A model generated the notes under the pieces. The model saw nothing but the letters and a program-made list of their open reading frames with translations, ran no database searches and was not told the DNA's origin. From the NCBI RefSeq assembly GCF_025994315.1, contig NZ_BAQE01000012.1: a DNA stretch of 64,000 nt; one strand, written 5' to 3'. This stretch comes from Swaminathania salitolerans. GTDB taxonomy: Bacteria > Pseudomonadota > Alphaproteobacteria > Acetobacterales > Acetobacteraceae. How positions within the stretch are numbered: position 1 is the first letter of the stretch; every line of letters begins with the position of its first letter. The position numbers and the translations under genes were made by a program. Shown here piece by piece: positions 26,647-35,886 of the stretch.

Positions 26647-27456
26647 ATGGTTTTTTTTGAGCGGAAACAAGACACCCAGATGACGGTTTCTTCCTTCGAC
26701 CTCACGTTCCCCGACGAGGCGCTACAGCGTTATTCCCGTCATATCCTGCTCCCGGAGGTCGGCGCGACCGGTCAGGCCAGATTGCGTGCGGCGTCGGTTC
26801 TGATCGTCGGGGCCGGAGGGCTGGGGAGTCCTCTCGCCCTCTACCTCGCCGCCGCCGGTGTGGGGCGGATCGGTCTCGCCGATGACGATCGTGTCGAGCT
26901 GAGCAATCTCCAGCGGCAGATCCTCTTCGATAGCGGCGATATCGGGCAGGGAAAGGCCCGGCGCGGGCAGGCGCGTCTCTCTGCGCTCAATCCTGACATC
27001 CGGGTCGAGATCCATGAGACCAGGGTCGATGCCCGGACCCTGCCTGCCATCATGGCCGGTTACGATCTCGTCTGTGACGGGAGCGATAATTTCACGACGC
27101 GTTATGCCGTGGCAGATTGCTGCCAGAGTCTGGGCAAGACGCTCATATCCGGTGCCGTACAGCGTTTCGAGGGGACGGTCTCGACCTTCTCGCCGCAGAC
27201 GGGGGGGCCGTGTTATCGCTGCCTCCATCCGGATGCGGACGAGGCAGAGGCGCCGGGTTGCGGGCAGGCCGGTATTTTCGGCGCCGTGACCGGCGTGATC
27301 GGCACGCTCATGGCGACCGAGGCACTCAAGGAACTGCTTGCGATCGGCAGGGGGATGAGCGGTCGGGTCCTGGTCTGGAATGCGCTCGACGGGGTGTTCC
27401 GTACCCTGTCCCTGTCTCCCGATCCTGCCTGCGCAGGGTGCGGAGCCGGAAGATGA
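26647..27456 (+). CDS. moeB: MoeB/ThiF-family sulfur-carrier adenylyltransferase
   Basis: Protein of 269 residues (258 from the ATG at 26680). It activates the C-terminal Gly-Gly of MoaD or ThiS with ATP for sulfur transfer in molybdopterin or thiazole synthesis. RYSRHILLPEVG, VLIVGAGGLGSPLALYLAAAGVG and the ATP-binding DDDRVELSNLQRQILF are diagnostic; DGSDNFTTRYAVAD follows. CYRC, and C-A-G-C at the C-terminus, give the four zinc ligands. Neither moaD nor thiS is adjacent, so MoeB versus ThiF cannot be separated. Overlaps the next gene by ATGA. Confidence 0.87.
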   Translation: MVFFERKQDTQMTVSSFDLTFPDEALQRYSRHILLPEVGATGQARLRAASVLIVGAGGLGSPLALYLAAAGVGRIGLADDDRVELSNLQRQILFDSGDIGQGKARRGQARLSALNPDIRVEIHETRVDARTLPAIMAGYDLVCDGSDNFTTRYAVADCCQSLGKTLISGAVQRFEGTVSTFSPQTGGPCYRCLHPDADEAEAPGCGQAGIFGAVTGVIGTLMATEALKELLAIGRGMSGRVLVWNALDGVFRTLSLSPDPACAGCGAGR

Positions 27457-27899
27457 CCGCGGGGATAGCCTCGCAGACGGGCGGGGGGCAGACGGACGGG
27501 GGGCAGACGGGCGAGGTGCAGACGGGGCGCAGCCTTGCCATTCTGATCGCCGGTCCGGAGTACGAACGGGCTCATCACGCTTTTGTGCTCGCGGCCGGAG
27601 CGCTCGCGCTCGGGCGCAGGGTCATTCTTTTCGGCGGGGGTGCGGGTGTGCTGGCCCTGTGCCGGGACTGGTCCGGTCTCGTCGGCGCATCGCATGACGA
27701 AACCTTTCGCGCACGCGGTGTGGCCGGGCTCGAGACCCTGCGTCTGGCCGTTTTCGAGCTCGGTGGCGAGGTGCTCGCCTGCGAGGCCGGCCTCCGTGCC
27801 GCAGGGCTGGACGAGGAGGCGCTATGCCCGGAAGCGACATTGTGCGGTGTCACGCGCTTTCTCGAACGCAGCGCCGATGCCCAGATTCTGAGTTTGTAG
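27453..27899 (+). CDS. DsrE/DsrF-like small protein
   Basis: Protein of 148 residues. After a repeat-rich N-terminus (Gly/Gln/Thr, from short DNA repeats near 27478-27528), the fold begins with SLAILIAGPEYERAHHAFVLAAGALALG and ends with LACEAGLRAAGLDEE. The conserved Cys in the last block fits DsrE-family sulfur-relay proteins. Coupling to MoeB/ThiF through an ATGA overlap supports a sulfur-transfer role; this is inference. Confidence 0.75.
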   Translation: MTAGIASQTGGGQTDGGQTGEVQTGRSLAILIAGPEYERAHHAFVLAAGALALGRRVILFGGGAGVLALCRDWSGLVGASHDETFRARGVAGLETLRLAVFELGGEVLACEAGLRAAGLDEEALCPEATLCGVTRFLERSADAQILSL

Positions 27900-27949
27900 T
27901 CGGTCTGCCCCTCTTGCCCGGAGCGCGACAAGTTGGCACCCATGCAGCC

Positions 27950-28954
27950 ATGAAGACATTCCGCACGGTTTATGGCATCGGGCTGGCGATTCTGCTGCCG
28001 TTCGGCGCGGCGGCACAGGCTGCGCCGCCTTCGAAGCGGCACGCCACGCATCATCACAAACATCCGGCGAAAGCCGCGGCCTCTCACGCGAAGAAGGCGG
28101 GCTCGGGGCATGCGGGCAAGGCGCATACCGCGCATCGCACGCGGCATTCCGGAACCGTCGCGAAACATGGCACGAAACACGGCACGAAACACGGATCGAG
28201 CCATTCCCCGTCTCATGGTGCCGCTCCGGCCAGAAGCCATACGGCATCGAAGCATCATGCCCGGAAGGTCGCTGCCGCAGCGGGAGGTGTCGCCGCGGCC
28301 GGTGCTGCCGCCGCAGTGACAGCCGATGCGGCGTCAGCCGCGGGAAGCAGCGCTGCGACGCCTCAGACCGCCGTGCCTCAGGTGCAGGACAAGGGAACCA
28401 ATACAGGTCTGCCCTTGCCGCGCTTTGCCGCCATGCGGGCGGACAAGGTCTATATGCGCAAGGGGCCGGGCCAGCGTTATCCGATCGAATGGGTCTATCA
28501 TCGTCGCGGTCTGCCGGTCGAAATCGAGCGTGAGTTCGATGTCTGGCGTCTCGTCGAGGATTCCGACGGCATGAAGGGCTGGGTTCATCAGGCGACGCTC
28601 GTCGGACAGCGTACCTTCGTCATTCCCGGCCAGCCCCCCGAGGGTCACGCCGCAGCTCTCGGAGAGGCTTCCGCGAAATCGGGCGATGTGATCGGGAAAG
28701 CCGATGCCCGCGTTCTCGGTTATGTGCCCAATCAGGCGGAGGCGAGGGCGCGTCAGGGCGATGTTCTGCTATACAGTCAGGCGGACGAAAGCAGTGCGGT
28801 CGTCGCCATTCTCCAGCCGGGAACCGTCGGGACCCTGAAACTCTGTCCCGAAGGGTCAACATGGTGCCGGGTGGTGGTCAAGGGATATACGGGATGGCTC
28901 CCCAGGCGGGTGTTCTGGGGACTGTTGCCAGGAGAGACGCTTCAGCCTAGCTGA
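27950..28954 (+). CDS. Exported SH3-domain protein with His/Lys/Ala-rich N-terminus
   Basis: Protein of 334 residues. A signal peptide (MKTFRTVYGIGLAILL, cleavage near AQA) is followed by about 110 residues of His/Lys/Ala-rich, basic, low-complexity sequence encoded partly by 12-base tandem repeats (28160-28196, units like ACGAAACACGGC). Two bacterial SH3 (SH3_4) domains follow: VYMRKGPGQRYPIEWVY to GWVHQATLVGQ, then a second half ending WCRVVVKGYTGWLPRR. SH3 domains of this type bind cell wall or peptides in the periplasm; relatives are sometimes mislabelled aspartyl-tRNA synthetase. The basic tail may contact the cell envelope. Confidence 0.82.
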   Translation: MKTFRTVYGIGLAILLPFGAAAQAAPPSKRHATHHHKHPAKAAASHAKKAGSGHAGKAHTAHRTRHSGTVAKHGTKHGTKHGSSHSPSHGAAPARSHTASKHHARKVAAAAGGVAAAGAAAAVTADAASAAGSSAATPQTAVPQVQDKGTNTGLPLPRFAAMRADKVYMRKGPGQRYPIEWVYHRRGLPVEIEREFDVWRLVEDSDGMKGWVHQATLVGQRTFVIPGQPPEGHAAALGEASAKSGDVIGKADARVLGYVPNQAEARARQGDVLLYSQADESSAVVAILQPGTVGTLKLCPEGSTWCRVVVKGYTGWLPRRVFWGLLPGETLQPS

Positions 28955-28996
28955 GGCTATGATATGCAACGTGCAGCAATTGGATCGGAGACCAGT

Positions 28997-30469
28997 ATGA
29001 CATCCTCACCGCAATCAGCTCCGGCTCAGGATTCGGGAGTGAAGAAAGAGGCCGAGCAGCGCCGCACGAAGATCGTCGCCACCCTCGGTCCGGCATCCTC
29101 GTCCCACGAGATGATCCGCACCCTGGCTCTGGCCGGTGCCGATGTGTTCCGGCTGAACTTCTCTCATGGTTCGCATGAGGATCATGCGAAGCGTCACGCG
29201 ACCATTCGCGATGTCGAGGCCGAGCTGGGCCGCCCGCTGGCCATCCTGGCCGATATGCAAGGCCCCAAGCTGCGCGTGGGAACCTTTGCCGATGGCAAGG
29301 TCGAATTGCAGGAAGGTGCCCGCTTCCGCCTCGATCTGGACCGTACACCCGGTGATTCCCGCCGCGCCTGTCTGCCTCATCCCGAGATCATGCGCGCTGC
29401 CGAGCCGGGAAGCCGCCTGCTGCTCGATGACGGCAAGATGCGTCTGCGCGTCGTTTCCTGCGACGAGACGCATATGGAAACCGAGGTCGAGGTCGGTGGC
29501 TGGCTGTCCGAGCGCAAGGGGGTGAATGTCCCCGATGTCGTTCTGCCGATCCCGGCCCTGACGGAGAAGGACCGCGCGGATTTTGCATTCGCGCTCGATC
29601 TGGGCGTCGAATACGTGGCGCTCTCTTTCGTTCAGCGCCCCGAGGATGTGCAGGAAGCGAAGGAAATCGCCCAGGGACGTGCCTGGATCATGACCAAGCT
29701 CGAGAAGCCCCAGGCCATGGAGCGGCTGAGCGACATCATCGCGCTGTCCGATGCCGTGATGGTGGCGCGTGGCGATCTCGGTGTCGAGCTGCCGGCCGAG
29801 GAAGTGCCGATCGAACAGAAGCGCGCGATCCGCGAGGCCCGTTTCCAGGGCAAGCCTGTCATCGTCGCGACCCAGATGCTCGAGAGCATGATCACCTCGC
29901 CCACCCCGACGCGTGCCGAGGTGTCCGACGTTTCGAATGCCGTGTTCGACGGGACCGATGCCGTCATGCTCTCGGCCGAGAGCGCAGCGGGAAAATACCC
30001 GCGCGAGGCGGTTCAGGTCATGGCGCGCGTGACGCGTCGGGTCGAGAACGACCTCGAATGGCGCATGCAGGAAGAAGCCCTCCGTCCCGACAGCGACGGC
30101 ACGACGGGTGGTGCGATCGCCGAGGCAGCCTGGCACGTCGCGCAATCCGTCTCTGCGGCGGTTATCGTCGTATATACCCAGAGCGGACGCGGTGCCCTGC
30201 AGATCGCACGCGAGCGGGCCGACTGTCCCGTTCTCGCGCTGACGCCGGATGACGAGACGGCCCGGCGTCTGGCGCTGGTCTGGGGCGTGCGCGCCATGTC
30301 GGTCGGTCAGGAAACGCCTGTCTATGGCGTCGAAGGCGTGGTCGATCAGGCGGTGGGTCTGGCTGTTTCGGAAGGATATGCCGAGAAGGGGGACAAGCTC
30401 GTCCTGCTCGTGGGTCTGCCTTTCGGACAGCAGGGATCGACCAACACGCTGCGTGTCGTGACCATCTGA
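28997..30469 (+). CDS. pyk: Pyruvate kinase
   Basis: Protein of about 490 residues making pyruvate and ATP from PEP and ADP. RRTKIVATLGPASS opens the barrel, ILADMQGPKLRVG contains the substrate-binding region, and AWIMTKLEKPQA carries the catalytic Lys. VMVARGDLGVE supplies metal ligands. The C-terminal domain ends near LPFGQQGSTNTLRV. The Met at 28997 (MTSSPQSAPAQ) follows CGGAG; an earlier ATG at 28964 is possible. It closes a run of plus-strand genes and is followed by a GC-rich hairpin. Confidence 0.95.
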   Translation: MTSSPQSAPAQDSGVKKEAEQRRTKIVATLGPASSSHEMIRTLALAGADVFRLNFSHGSHEDHAKRHATIRDVEAELGRPLAILADMQGPKLRVGTFADGKVELQEGARFRLDLDRTPGDSRRACLPHPEIMRAAEPGSRLLLDDGKMRLRVVSCDETHMETEVEVGGWLSERKGVNVPDVVLPIPALTEKDRADFAFALDLGVEYVALSFVQRPEDVQEAKEIAQGRAWIMTKLEKPQAMERLSDIIALSDAVMVARGDLGVELPAEEVPIEQKRAIREARFQGKPVIVATQMLESMITSPTPTRAEVSDVSNAVFDGTDAVMLSAESAAGKYPREAVQVMARVTRRVENDLEWRMQEEALRPDSDGTTGGAIAEAAWHVAQSVSAAVIVVYTQSGRGALQIARERADCPVLALTPDDETARRLALVWGVRAMSVGQETPVYGVEGVVDQAVGLAVSEGYAEKGDKLVLLVGLPFGQQGSTNTLRVVTI

Positions 30470-30476
30470 CGGTTCT

Positions 30477-30498
30477 GCGGCGGGGGCGACCCCGCCGC
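30477..30498 (+). terminator. Hairpin after pyk
   Basis: GCGGCGGGG (30477-30485) pairs with CCCCGCCGC (30490-30498) across loop GCGA. No T tract follows. Three CCCGGG palindromes at 30517, 30532 and 30548 continue the structured region between the convergent pyk and dehydrogenase genes. Confidence 0.5.
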
Positions 30499-30571
30499 GC
30501 CATGGCCGCTTGCTGTCCCGGGTTTTCTCTGCCCGGGTATCTCTTCTCCCGGGTCCTGCGTGCGGGAGGGG

Positions 30572-31459
30572 TCAGGCCTGACGGTTTTCCAGCAGGGAGC
30601 GACGGATACGTCTCCCGCGTTCGATCGTCTCGACGATCGTCTCCTCGTCTCCGCTGCGAATGGCATCGGCCATCGCAGCCGCATCCTGGCTGAACCGGTC
30701 GAGAACGCCGAGCAAGGCGTCCCGGTTGTTCAGGAAGATATCCCGCCACATGGTCGGGTCCGATGCTGCGATACGGGTGAAGTCCCGGAATCCGGAGGCG
30801 GCGAAATCCAGAACCTCCGAGCGCATATCCTCGGCAAGCGTATCGGCTGTGCCGCAGATGGTGAATGCGATCAGATGAGGCAGATGGCTGACCATCGCGC
30901 AGATCGTGTCGTGGTGATCGGCATCCATGCGTCGTGTCCGGGCGCCCATGGCATGCCAGAAGGCGCCGATTCGCGTGACGGCGTCCTCAGGAGCGTTCCG
31001 ATCGGGCGTGATCAGGCACCAGCGATCCTCGAACAGGGTAGCGAATCCGGCATCGGGGCCGGAATGCTCGGTGCCCGCCATGGGATGCGCGGGCACATAG
31101 GCGATATCGGTCCTGAGATGAGGGGTGAGGGCGTCGACGATGCTGCGACGTGTCGAACCGACATCGGTCAGGATGGCGCCGGATTTCATGATCGGCAGGA
31201 TCCGGGACGCGATCGGGGCGATGGCGCCCACGGGAACGCAGAGCATCACGCAATCGGCGTCTTTCACTGCGGCGTCCAGATCGTCGGTCACCACATCCCC
31301 GAGATCGAGCGCTCGTGCGCGCGCCAGAACGTCCCGATCGCGATCGGTGACGATGAGCGTGCCGACAAGCTCGGGCATGGCGCGAAGCCTGCGCAGGACG
31401 GAGGAGCCGATCAGTCCGGGTCCCACCACGCAGAGCGTGTCGAAGAGAGGTTCGGTCAC
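30572..31459 (-). CDS. Prephenate/arogenate dehydrogenase family protein
   Basis: Protein of 295 residues that oxidatively decarboxylates prephenate or arogenate on the way to tyrosine. The Rossmann motif VVGPGLIGSSVLRRL at residues 11-25, VMLCVPVGAIA, the TDVGSTR block, AHPMAGTEHSGP and SHLPHLIAF are family hallmarks. The cyclohexadienyl specificity cannot be told. The start overlaps the hpnL stop (ATGA), so it is coupled to a membrane-protein gene of the hopanoid family, an unusual partner for a tyrosine-pathway enzyme. Confidence 0.9.
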   Translation of the reverse strand: MTEPLFDTLCVVGPGLIGSSVLRRLRAMPELVGTLIVTDRDRDVLARARALDLGDVVTDDLDAAVKDADCVMLCVPVGAIAPIASRILPIMKSGAILTDVGSTRRSIVDALTPHLRTDIAYVPAHPMAGTEHSGPDAGFATLFEDRWCLITPDRNAPEDAVTRIGAFWHAMGARTRRMDADHHDTICAMVSHLPHLIAFTICGTADTLAEDMRSEVLDFAASGFRDFTRIAASDPTMWRDIFLNNRDALLGVLDRFSQDAAAMADAIRSGDEETIVETIERGRRIRRSLLENRQA

Positions 31460-32523
31460 GATACTTCGCCCCCGGAAGAGGTTTTTGCGTAGTCGAGCGG
31501 CTCACCTGCCTCTGATTTTCGCGCAAGGCGCAGGCGACGCATCTCGAAGATCTGCCATAGCGCCATGACCGGAATGCCTATGGCGATATCCCGACCGCGG
31601 CGCAGCAGCGACAGGCCGAGCGAGACTTCGGCGGCAACGCCGAAGAGATAGCCAAGGGCCACATAGGCGGCTTCCTGCACGCCGAGCGCGGCAGGGACGA
31701 GAAAGGAGGCCGACATGATACCGCATACGACGCCCTCGATCGCGACCGCCCCGACATAACCGATATGAGCGCCCAGAAGATCGAGGGAAAGCCAGGTGAT
31801 TCCCGCTCCGGCCAGCCAGCATCCGAGATGGACCAGGGCACCGAGCGCGATACGCCCCGGCCTCGCCCAGAGCAGGTCGAGCTGGGTCTGGAATGCGCCC
31901 ATGTTGTTGATGAGCGTATCCCGCCATCCTTCGGCGATATGGCGGCCGAGAAAGCGCGCGATATGATGCACTGCCGCACCGCCGCGCTGCTGCGTCCAGA
32001 TGAATCCGGCGATCCCCAGGGCGAGAAGGCCCATCCCCCCCAGCACGGGCCATGTGAACTTGTTCGCGCCGCTGTGCTCGACAAGGCAGGCAAGGGCGAG
32101 AATGACGAAGACGATCTGGCCGAGGACCTCTGTCGTGATATCGACGATGTTCGTCGCCACGGCGCCCGGCCAGTGCAGGACGGGAAGGCTGCGGGAAAAG
32201 GCAGGGACGCTGCTGGTCGCGCGGATGCCGATCACCATGCCGCCGAGCTGGGAGAAAGGCAGGCAATTGCCTGCCGCGTCGCGCACAGCACGGGCGGCGA
32301 TGGCGCGGAACACGCCCAGCTCCGGACAGGCGCTGACCCAGGCCAGCCCGAGGCCGATATCGACCAGAGCCTGCCCGCCGACGATTCCGGCGAAGCCGCC
32401 GATACCGATCCTTTGCATCGCACTGAAGACATGGCCGATGCCGAGCCACGCCATGATGCCCGTCAGAAGGGCCAGGCCCAGAAGCGAAAGAATGAGGGTG
32501 AGGGTCTTCAAGGCCAGTATCAA
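31456..32523 (-). CDS. hpnL: HpnL-like membrane protein (lysylphosphatidylglycerol synthase TM family)
   Basis: About 355 residues with eight or so hydrophobic helices. The family markers are AARAVRDAAGNCLPFSQLGGMVIG, where FSQLGG is typical, and VPAALGVQEAAYVALG near the C-terminus. Proteins named HpnL occur beside hopanoid genes and belong to the LPG_synthase_TM group; the biochemical role is unsettled. The start is uncertain: no ATG fits, a TTG at 32523 (LILALKTLT) puts the N-terminus at the first helix, and longer frames to 32796 add Pro/Ala-rich sequence. It is divergent from hpnA. Confidence 0.75.
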   Translation of the reverse strand: MILALKTLTLILSLLGLALLTGIMAWLGIGHVFSAMQRIGIGGFAGIVGGQALVDIGLGLAWVSACPELGVFRAIAARAVRDAAGNCLPFSQLGGMVIGIRATSSVPAFSRSLPVLHWPGAVATNIVDITTEVLGQIVFVILALACLVEHSGANKFTWPVLGGMGLLALGIAGFIWTQQRGGAAVHHIARFLGRHIAEGWRDTLINNMGAFQTQLDLLWARPGRIALGALVHLGCWLAGAGITWLSLDLLGAHIGYVGAVAIEGVVCGIMSASFLVPAALGVQEAAYVALGYLFGVAAEVSLGLSLLRRGRDIAIGIPVMALWQIFEMRRLRLARKSEAGEPLDYAKTSSGGEVS

Positions 32524-32782
32524 TCCGGACGGTGCGAAGCTTGGGCGCAAGGGTTGAATACGCGCGTGGTCGGGTCCCGCAGGGCCAGGCAACGCAGGGG
32601 CAGCATTCTCGGGTCTTGCCGGGCTGCTGATCGTGTTGGCGCTGTCTACACCAGCTGGTCCGGTTGCGCCACTCCGCCCCGACAGATGACAAAAAAGCCA
32701 TCGCCCGGCAGTTGCTTGTGCTTGCGCGGGCGGTATGGTGCGAACTCGGTTTGCACACATAATGAGAGCGGCAAGGCACAGC

Positions 32783-33784
32783 ATGGGCGAATACACGCTG
32801 ATTACCGGCGCGACCGGTTTTGTTGGCTCGGCGGTTGCACGCGTATTGCAGCAGCGCGGTCACCGGATCAGGCTGATGGTCCGTGCCGGTGCGGATCTCT
32901 CGAATCTCGAGGGACTCGATTTCGAACGTGTGACGGGCGATCTGACCGCACCCGATAGTTTTGCCGCAGCGCTAGAGAACTGTCGCTACCTGTTTCATGT
33001 GGCGGCGGATTACCGGCTCTGGGTGCCCGATCCGGCGGTGATGATGCGCGCCAATGTCGAGGGCACGCGGCGTCTGATGCTGGCTGCCCAGGCCGCCGGG
33101 GTGGAAAAGATCGTCTATTGTTCGTCGGTGGCGGCGCTGGGACTGACGAAAGATGCTTCCCCCGCGAACGAGACGACCCCCATCACCGAACACGACGTGA
33201 TCGGCGTTTACAAGCGCTCCAAATATCGTGCCGAACAGGAAGTTCTGAAGCTGGTGCGCGAGAACGGATTGCCCGCCGTGATCGTCAATCCCTCTACCCC
33301 CGTCGGACCTCGGGACATCAAGCCGACCCCTACGGGCCAGATGATCGTCGATGTCGCCTCAGGGCGAATGCCCGCCTATGTGGATAGCGGCCTCAATATC
33401 GTCCATGTCGACGATGTTGCCGAGGGGCACGCTCTGGCACTGGAGCGCGGCACGATCGGGGAGAAGTATATCCTCGGAGGCGAAAACTACATGCTGGGGG
33501 ATCTGTTCTCGCTCATCGGCGAGGTTGCCTGCGTTCGCCCTCCCCGTATCAAGCTCCGGCAATCCTGGCTCCAGCCCGTGGCGGTCGTTTCGGAATGGAT
33601 GGCGAGAGGATTCGGCGTCGAACCGCGGGTCACCCGTGAAACACTCGCGATGTCGCGCAAGAAAATGTATTTCACGTCGCTCAAGGCGCAGGAACAGCTC
33701 GGCTACGCGCCGCGTCCGGCGCGCGATGCCGTGGCGGACGCCATAACGTGGTTCCGGGAGCATGGCCGGATCCGCACCAGATGA
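32783..33784 (+). CDS. hpnA: Hopanoid-associated sugar epimerase HpnA
   Basis: Protein of 333 residues, extended SDR type. MGEYTLITGATGFVGSAVA is the NAD(P)-binding loop, VEKIVYCSSVAALG carries the catalytic Ser, and YKRSKYRAEQEVL the YxxxK pair. VNPSTPVGPRDIKPTP matches the HpnA family. The start at 32783 follows a GGCAAGG motif; an upstream ATG at 32735 gives no homologous sequence. It is coupled to hpnB by ATGA. HpnA is linked to side-chain sugar steps in hopanoid synthesis by family membership. Confidence 0.93.
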   Translation: MGEYTLITGATGFVGSAVARVLQQRGHRIRLMVRAGADLSNLEGLDFERVTGDLTAPDSFAAALENCRYLFHVAADYRLWVPDPAVMMRANVEGTRRLMLAAQAAGVEKIVYCSSVAALGLTKDASPANETTPITEHDVIGVYKRSKYRAEQEVLKLVRENGLPAVIVNPSTPVGPRDIKPTPTGQMIVDVASGRMPAYVDSGLNIVHVDDVAEGHALALERGTIGEKYILGGENYMLGDLFSLIGEVACVRPPRIKLRQSWLQPVAVVSEWMARGFGVEPRVTRETLAMSRKKMYFTSLKAQEQLGYAPRPARDAVADAITWFREHGRIRTR

Positions 33785-34935
33785 TCAGGACGGCTCTCAC
33801 TGTTTCCTCCCTGGCGGCATGGGGAAAACTGATCTTCGCGCACGGCCGTTTCTGGCAATCCGGACCACGGCTTTTTCCCGAGCGCGTCGCCTCCGGAAGA
33901 CACTGGCCCGATGTCGCCGTGGTGGTGCCTGCGCGCGACGAGGCGGAGTCCATCCAGGCCTGTGTCGCGACCTTGCTCGACCAGGATTACGAGGGGCGCT
34001 TGCATGTGGTGGTTGTCGATGATGGCAGCACCGATGGAACGGGAGAGCTCGCACGCAGCCTCCCCGACCCGCATGGAAGGCTGACCGTTCTCACGGGGGC
34101 TGAGAGGCCCGAGGGCTGGAGCGGAAAATTATGGGCGGTGCATCAGGGGGAGAGGCTCGCGCGGGACAGGATCGGCGCCGACGGGTTCGTCCTGCTCACG
34201 GATGCCGATATCCTCCATGCTGCGCTCCATGTGCGGACACTGGTCGACAAGGCGCTGCGCGACGGTCTCGACATGGTCTCCGAGATGGTGGTGCTCAACT
34301 GCGAGAGCATGGCCGAGCGGTTCCTCGTTCCGGCTTTCGTCTATTTCTTCGCGATGCTCTATCCCTTCGCCAAGGTGAACGATCCGCACTCTCCTGTCGC
34401 GGGGGCGGCTGGCGGGACGATTCTGGTTCGTCGGACCATGCTCGAGCGGATCGGCGGTGTGGAGGCCGTGCGTGGCGCGCTGATCGATGACTGCTCCCTG
34501 GCCGCGGACATCAAGAAGGCCGGTGGCCGGCTTTATCTGGGTCACAGCACGCTCGCCTGGTCGGTCCGTCCGTATCGCGGCATGGGCGATATCTGGCGTA
34601 TGATCGCCCGTACGGCCTATGTGCAGCTGCGCTATTCGCCGCTTGTTCTGCTTTGTACCCTGCTTGGAATGACCCTCGTCTGGCTGGTGCCCGTCTTTTT
34701 TGCGGTATTCGGGCGAGGACGGAACCGGGCCATCGGCACGGCGGCGCTCTTTCTTGCGATGGCGTCCTTTCTGCCCACGCTTCTCCGCTTCCGGCTTTCT
34801 CCCTTGCGGGCGCTTGCATTGCCGGTCGTTGCCGCTTTCTATATGGCCGCGACCCTGGGCTCGGCTCTCGATCATCATCGCGGGCGCGGGGTAAGCTGGA
34901 AGAGCCGCTCCTATACCGAAGAGATACACGCGTGA
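33781..34935 (+). CDS. hpnB: Hopanoid-associated glycosyltransferase HpnB
   Basis: Protein of 384 residues, GT2 fold with C-terminal membrane helices. VAVVVPARDEAESI, HVVVVDDGSTDGTGE and the DAD metal motif in LLTDADIL are present. ALIDDCSLAADIKKAGGRLYLG matches processive GT2 enzymes, and a repeated hydrophobic region (about 290-370) anchors it. The ATG overlaps the hpnA stop, and the stop overlaps the hpnC GTG, so hpnA-hpnB-hpnC form a tightly coupled set. Confidence 0.93.
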   Translation: MIRTALTVSSLAAWGKLIFAHGRFWQSGPRLFPERVASGRHWPDVAVVVPARDEAESIQACVATLLDQDYEGRLHVVVVDDGSTDGTGELARSLPDPHGRLTVLTGAERPEGWSGKLWAVHQGERLARDRIGADGFVLLTDADILHAALHVRTLVDKALRDGLDMVSEMVVLNCESMAERFLVPAFVYFFAMLYPFAKVNDPHSPVAGAAGGTILVRRTMLERIGGVEAVRGALIDDCSLAADIKKAGGRLYLGHSTLAWSVRPYRGMGDIWRMIARTAYVQLRYSPLVLLCTLLGMTLVWLVPVFFAVFGRGRNRAIGTAALFLAMASFLPTLLRFRLSPLRALALPVVAAFYMAATLGSALDHHRGRGVSWKSRSYTEEIHA

Positions 34936-35825
34936 ACGATCTTTCAGTCAAACCAGCCGATTCCGTATGGGGCGAGAAGGACGTCACTTCGCGCAAAGGG
35001 GCGGAGGACGAGAACTTCCCGGTCGGGTCGCTGCTTTTCGCGCGGCGCAATCGCGCTCACGTCACGGCCTATTACAATTTCGCGCGCGTGATCGACGATA
35101 TGGTCGACAATGCCGAATTGTCGCCCGAGGCGAAGATCGCCCGGCTGCGCGCGATGGAGGCGGTGTTGCGGGGAGAAAGAGAGGCGCCTCATCGTGCGGA
35201 TGCCCAGACGGCGGTCGTTCTGCGCCGTCATCTGCTCGAGACCGGTGTTCCTCTGGAAACGGCGGCGGATCTGATCACCGCCTTCTGTCAGGATGCGGTC
35301 AAGAATCGCTATGCCAGCTGGGAGGAGCTGCTCGGTTATTGCCGGTATTCGGCCAATCCGGTGGGGCGTTTCCTCCTGCTCCTTCATGGGGAGGACGACT
35401 GTACGCTTCCCCTCTCCGATGCGCTGTGCAGTGCGCTTCAGGTGCTCAACCATCTGCAGGATGTGACCGCGGATCTGAAACTGCTCGATCGTTCCTATCT
35501 TCCGCAGGACTATCTCGATTCTGCGGGTGCGCAGATTGACGACGTCCTGCTCGCACGAAGCAAACCCGGTCTTCGTCGCGTCTTCGACCGGCTGCTCGAC
35601 GAGGTGGATATCCTGAACGATCGGGCCTCCGTCTTGCCCGGCCTGGTGCGGGACAGACGGATGCGGGCCTATTGCGCCGTCGTGCTCGGGCTTTCCCGTC
35701 GGCTGGCGTCGCGTTTGCGGCGTGACGATCCGGTGGCTTCCCGGGTCAAGCTGCACAAACGCGACGGCGCGCTGGCCCTCGGTCAAGGCATTCGCGCGCT
35801 CTTTCCTGTCAGGAAATCGATGTAA
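34932..35825 (+). CDS. hpnC: Hydroxysqualene synthase HpnC
   Basis: Protein of 297 residues with a GTG start sharing four bases with the hpnB stop. It belongs to the trans-isoprenyl diphosphate synthase fold; HpnC converts presqualene diphosphate to hydroxysqualene in the HpnCDE route. Two Asp-rich motifs are visible: ARVIDDMVDNAE and LQDVTADLKLLDRSYLP. CRYSANPVGRFLL is also characteristic. It ends the first hopanoid block; a 9-base inverted repeat follows directly. Confidence 0.93.
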   Translation: MNDLSVKPADSVWGEKDVTSRKGAEDENFPVGSLLFARRNRAHVTAYYNFARVIDDMVDNAELSPEAKIARLRAMEAVLRGEREAPHRADAQTAVVLRRHLLETGVPLETAADLITAFCQDAVKNRYASWEELLGYCRYSANPVGRFLLLLHGEDDCTLPLSDALCSALQVLNHLQDVTADLKLLDRSYLPQDYLDSAGAQIDDVLLARSKPGLRRVFDRLLDEVDILNDRASVLPGLVRDRRMRAYCAVVLGLSRRLASRLRRDDPVASRVKLHKRDGALALGQGIRALFPVRKSM

Positions 35826-35832
35826 AAAGTCC

Positions 35833-35874
35833 CGGAGACATTCTGCTGCGAAATTATTGTGTAATATGTCTCCG
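35833..35874 (+). terminator. Inverted repeat after hpnC
   Basis: CGGAGACAT (35833-35841) and ATGTCTCCG (35866-35874) are a perfect 9-base inverted repeat with a 24-base AT-rich loop, starting 7 bases after the hpnC stop. There is no T tract. It may end or stabilise the hpnABC transcript. Confidence 0.4.
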
Positions 35875-35886
35875 TCACCTGTTGGA

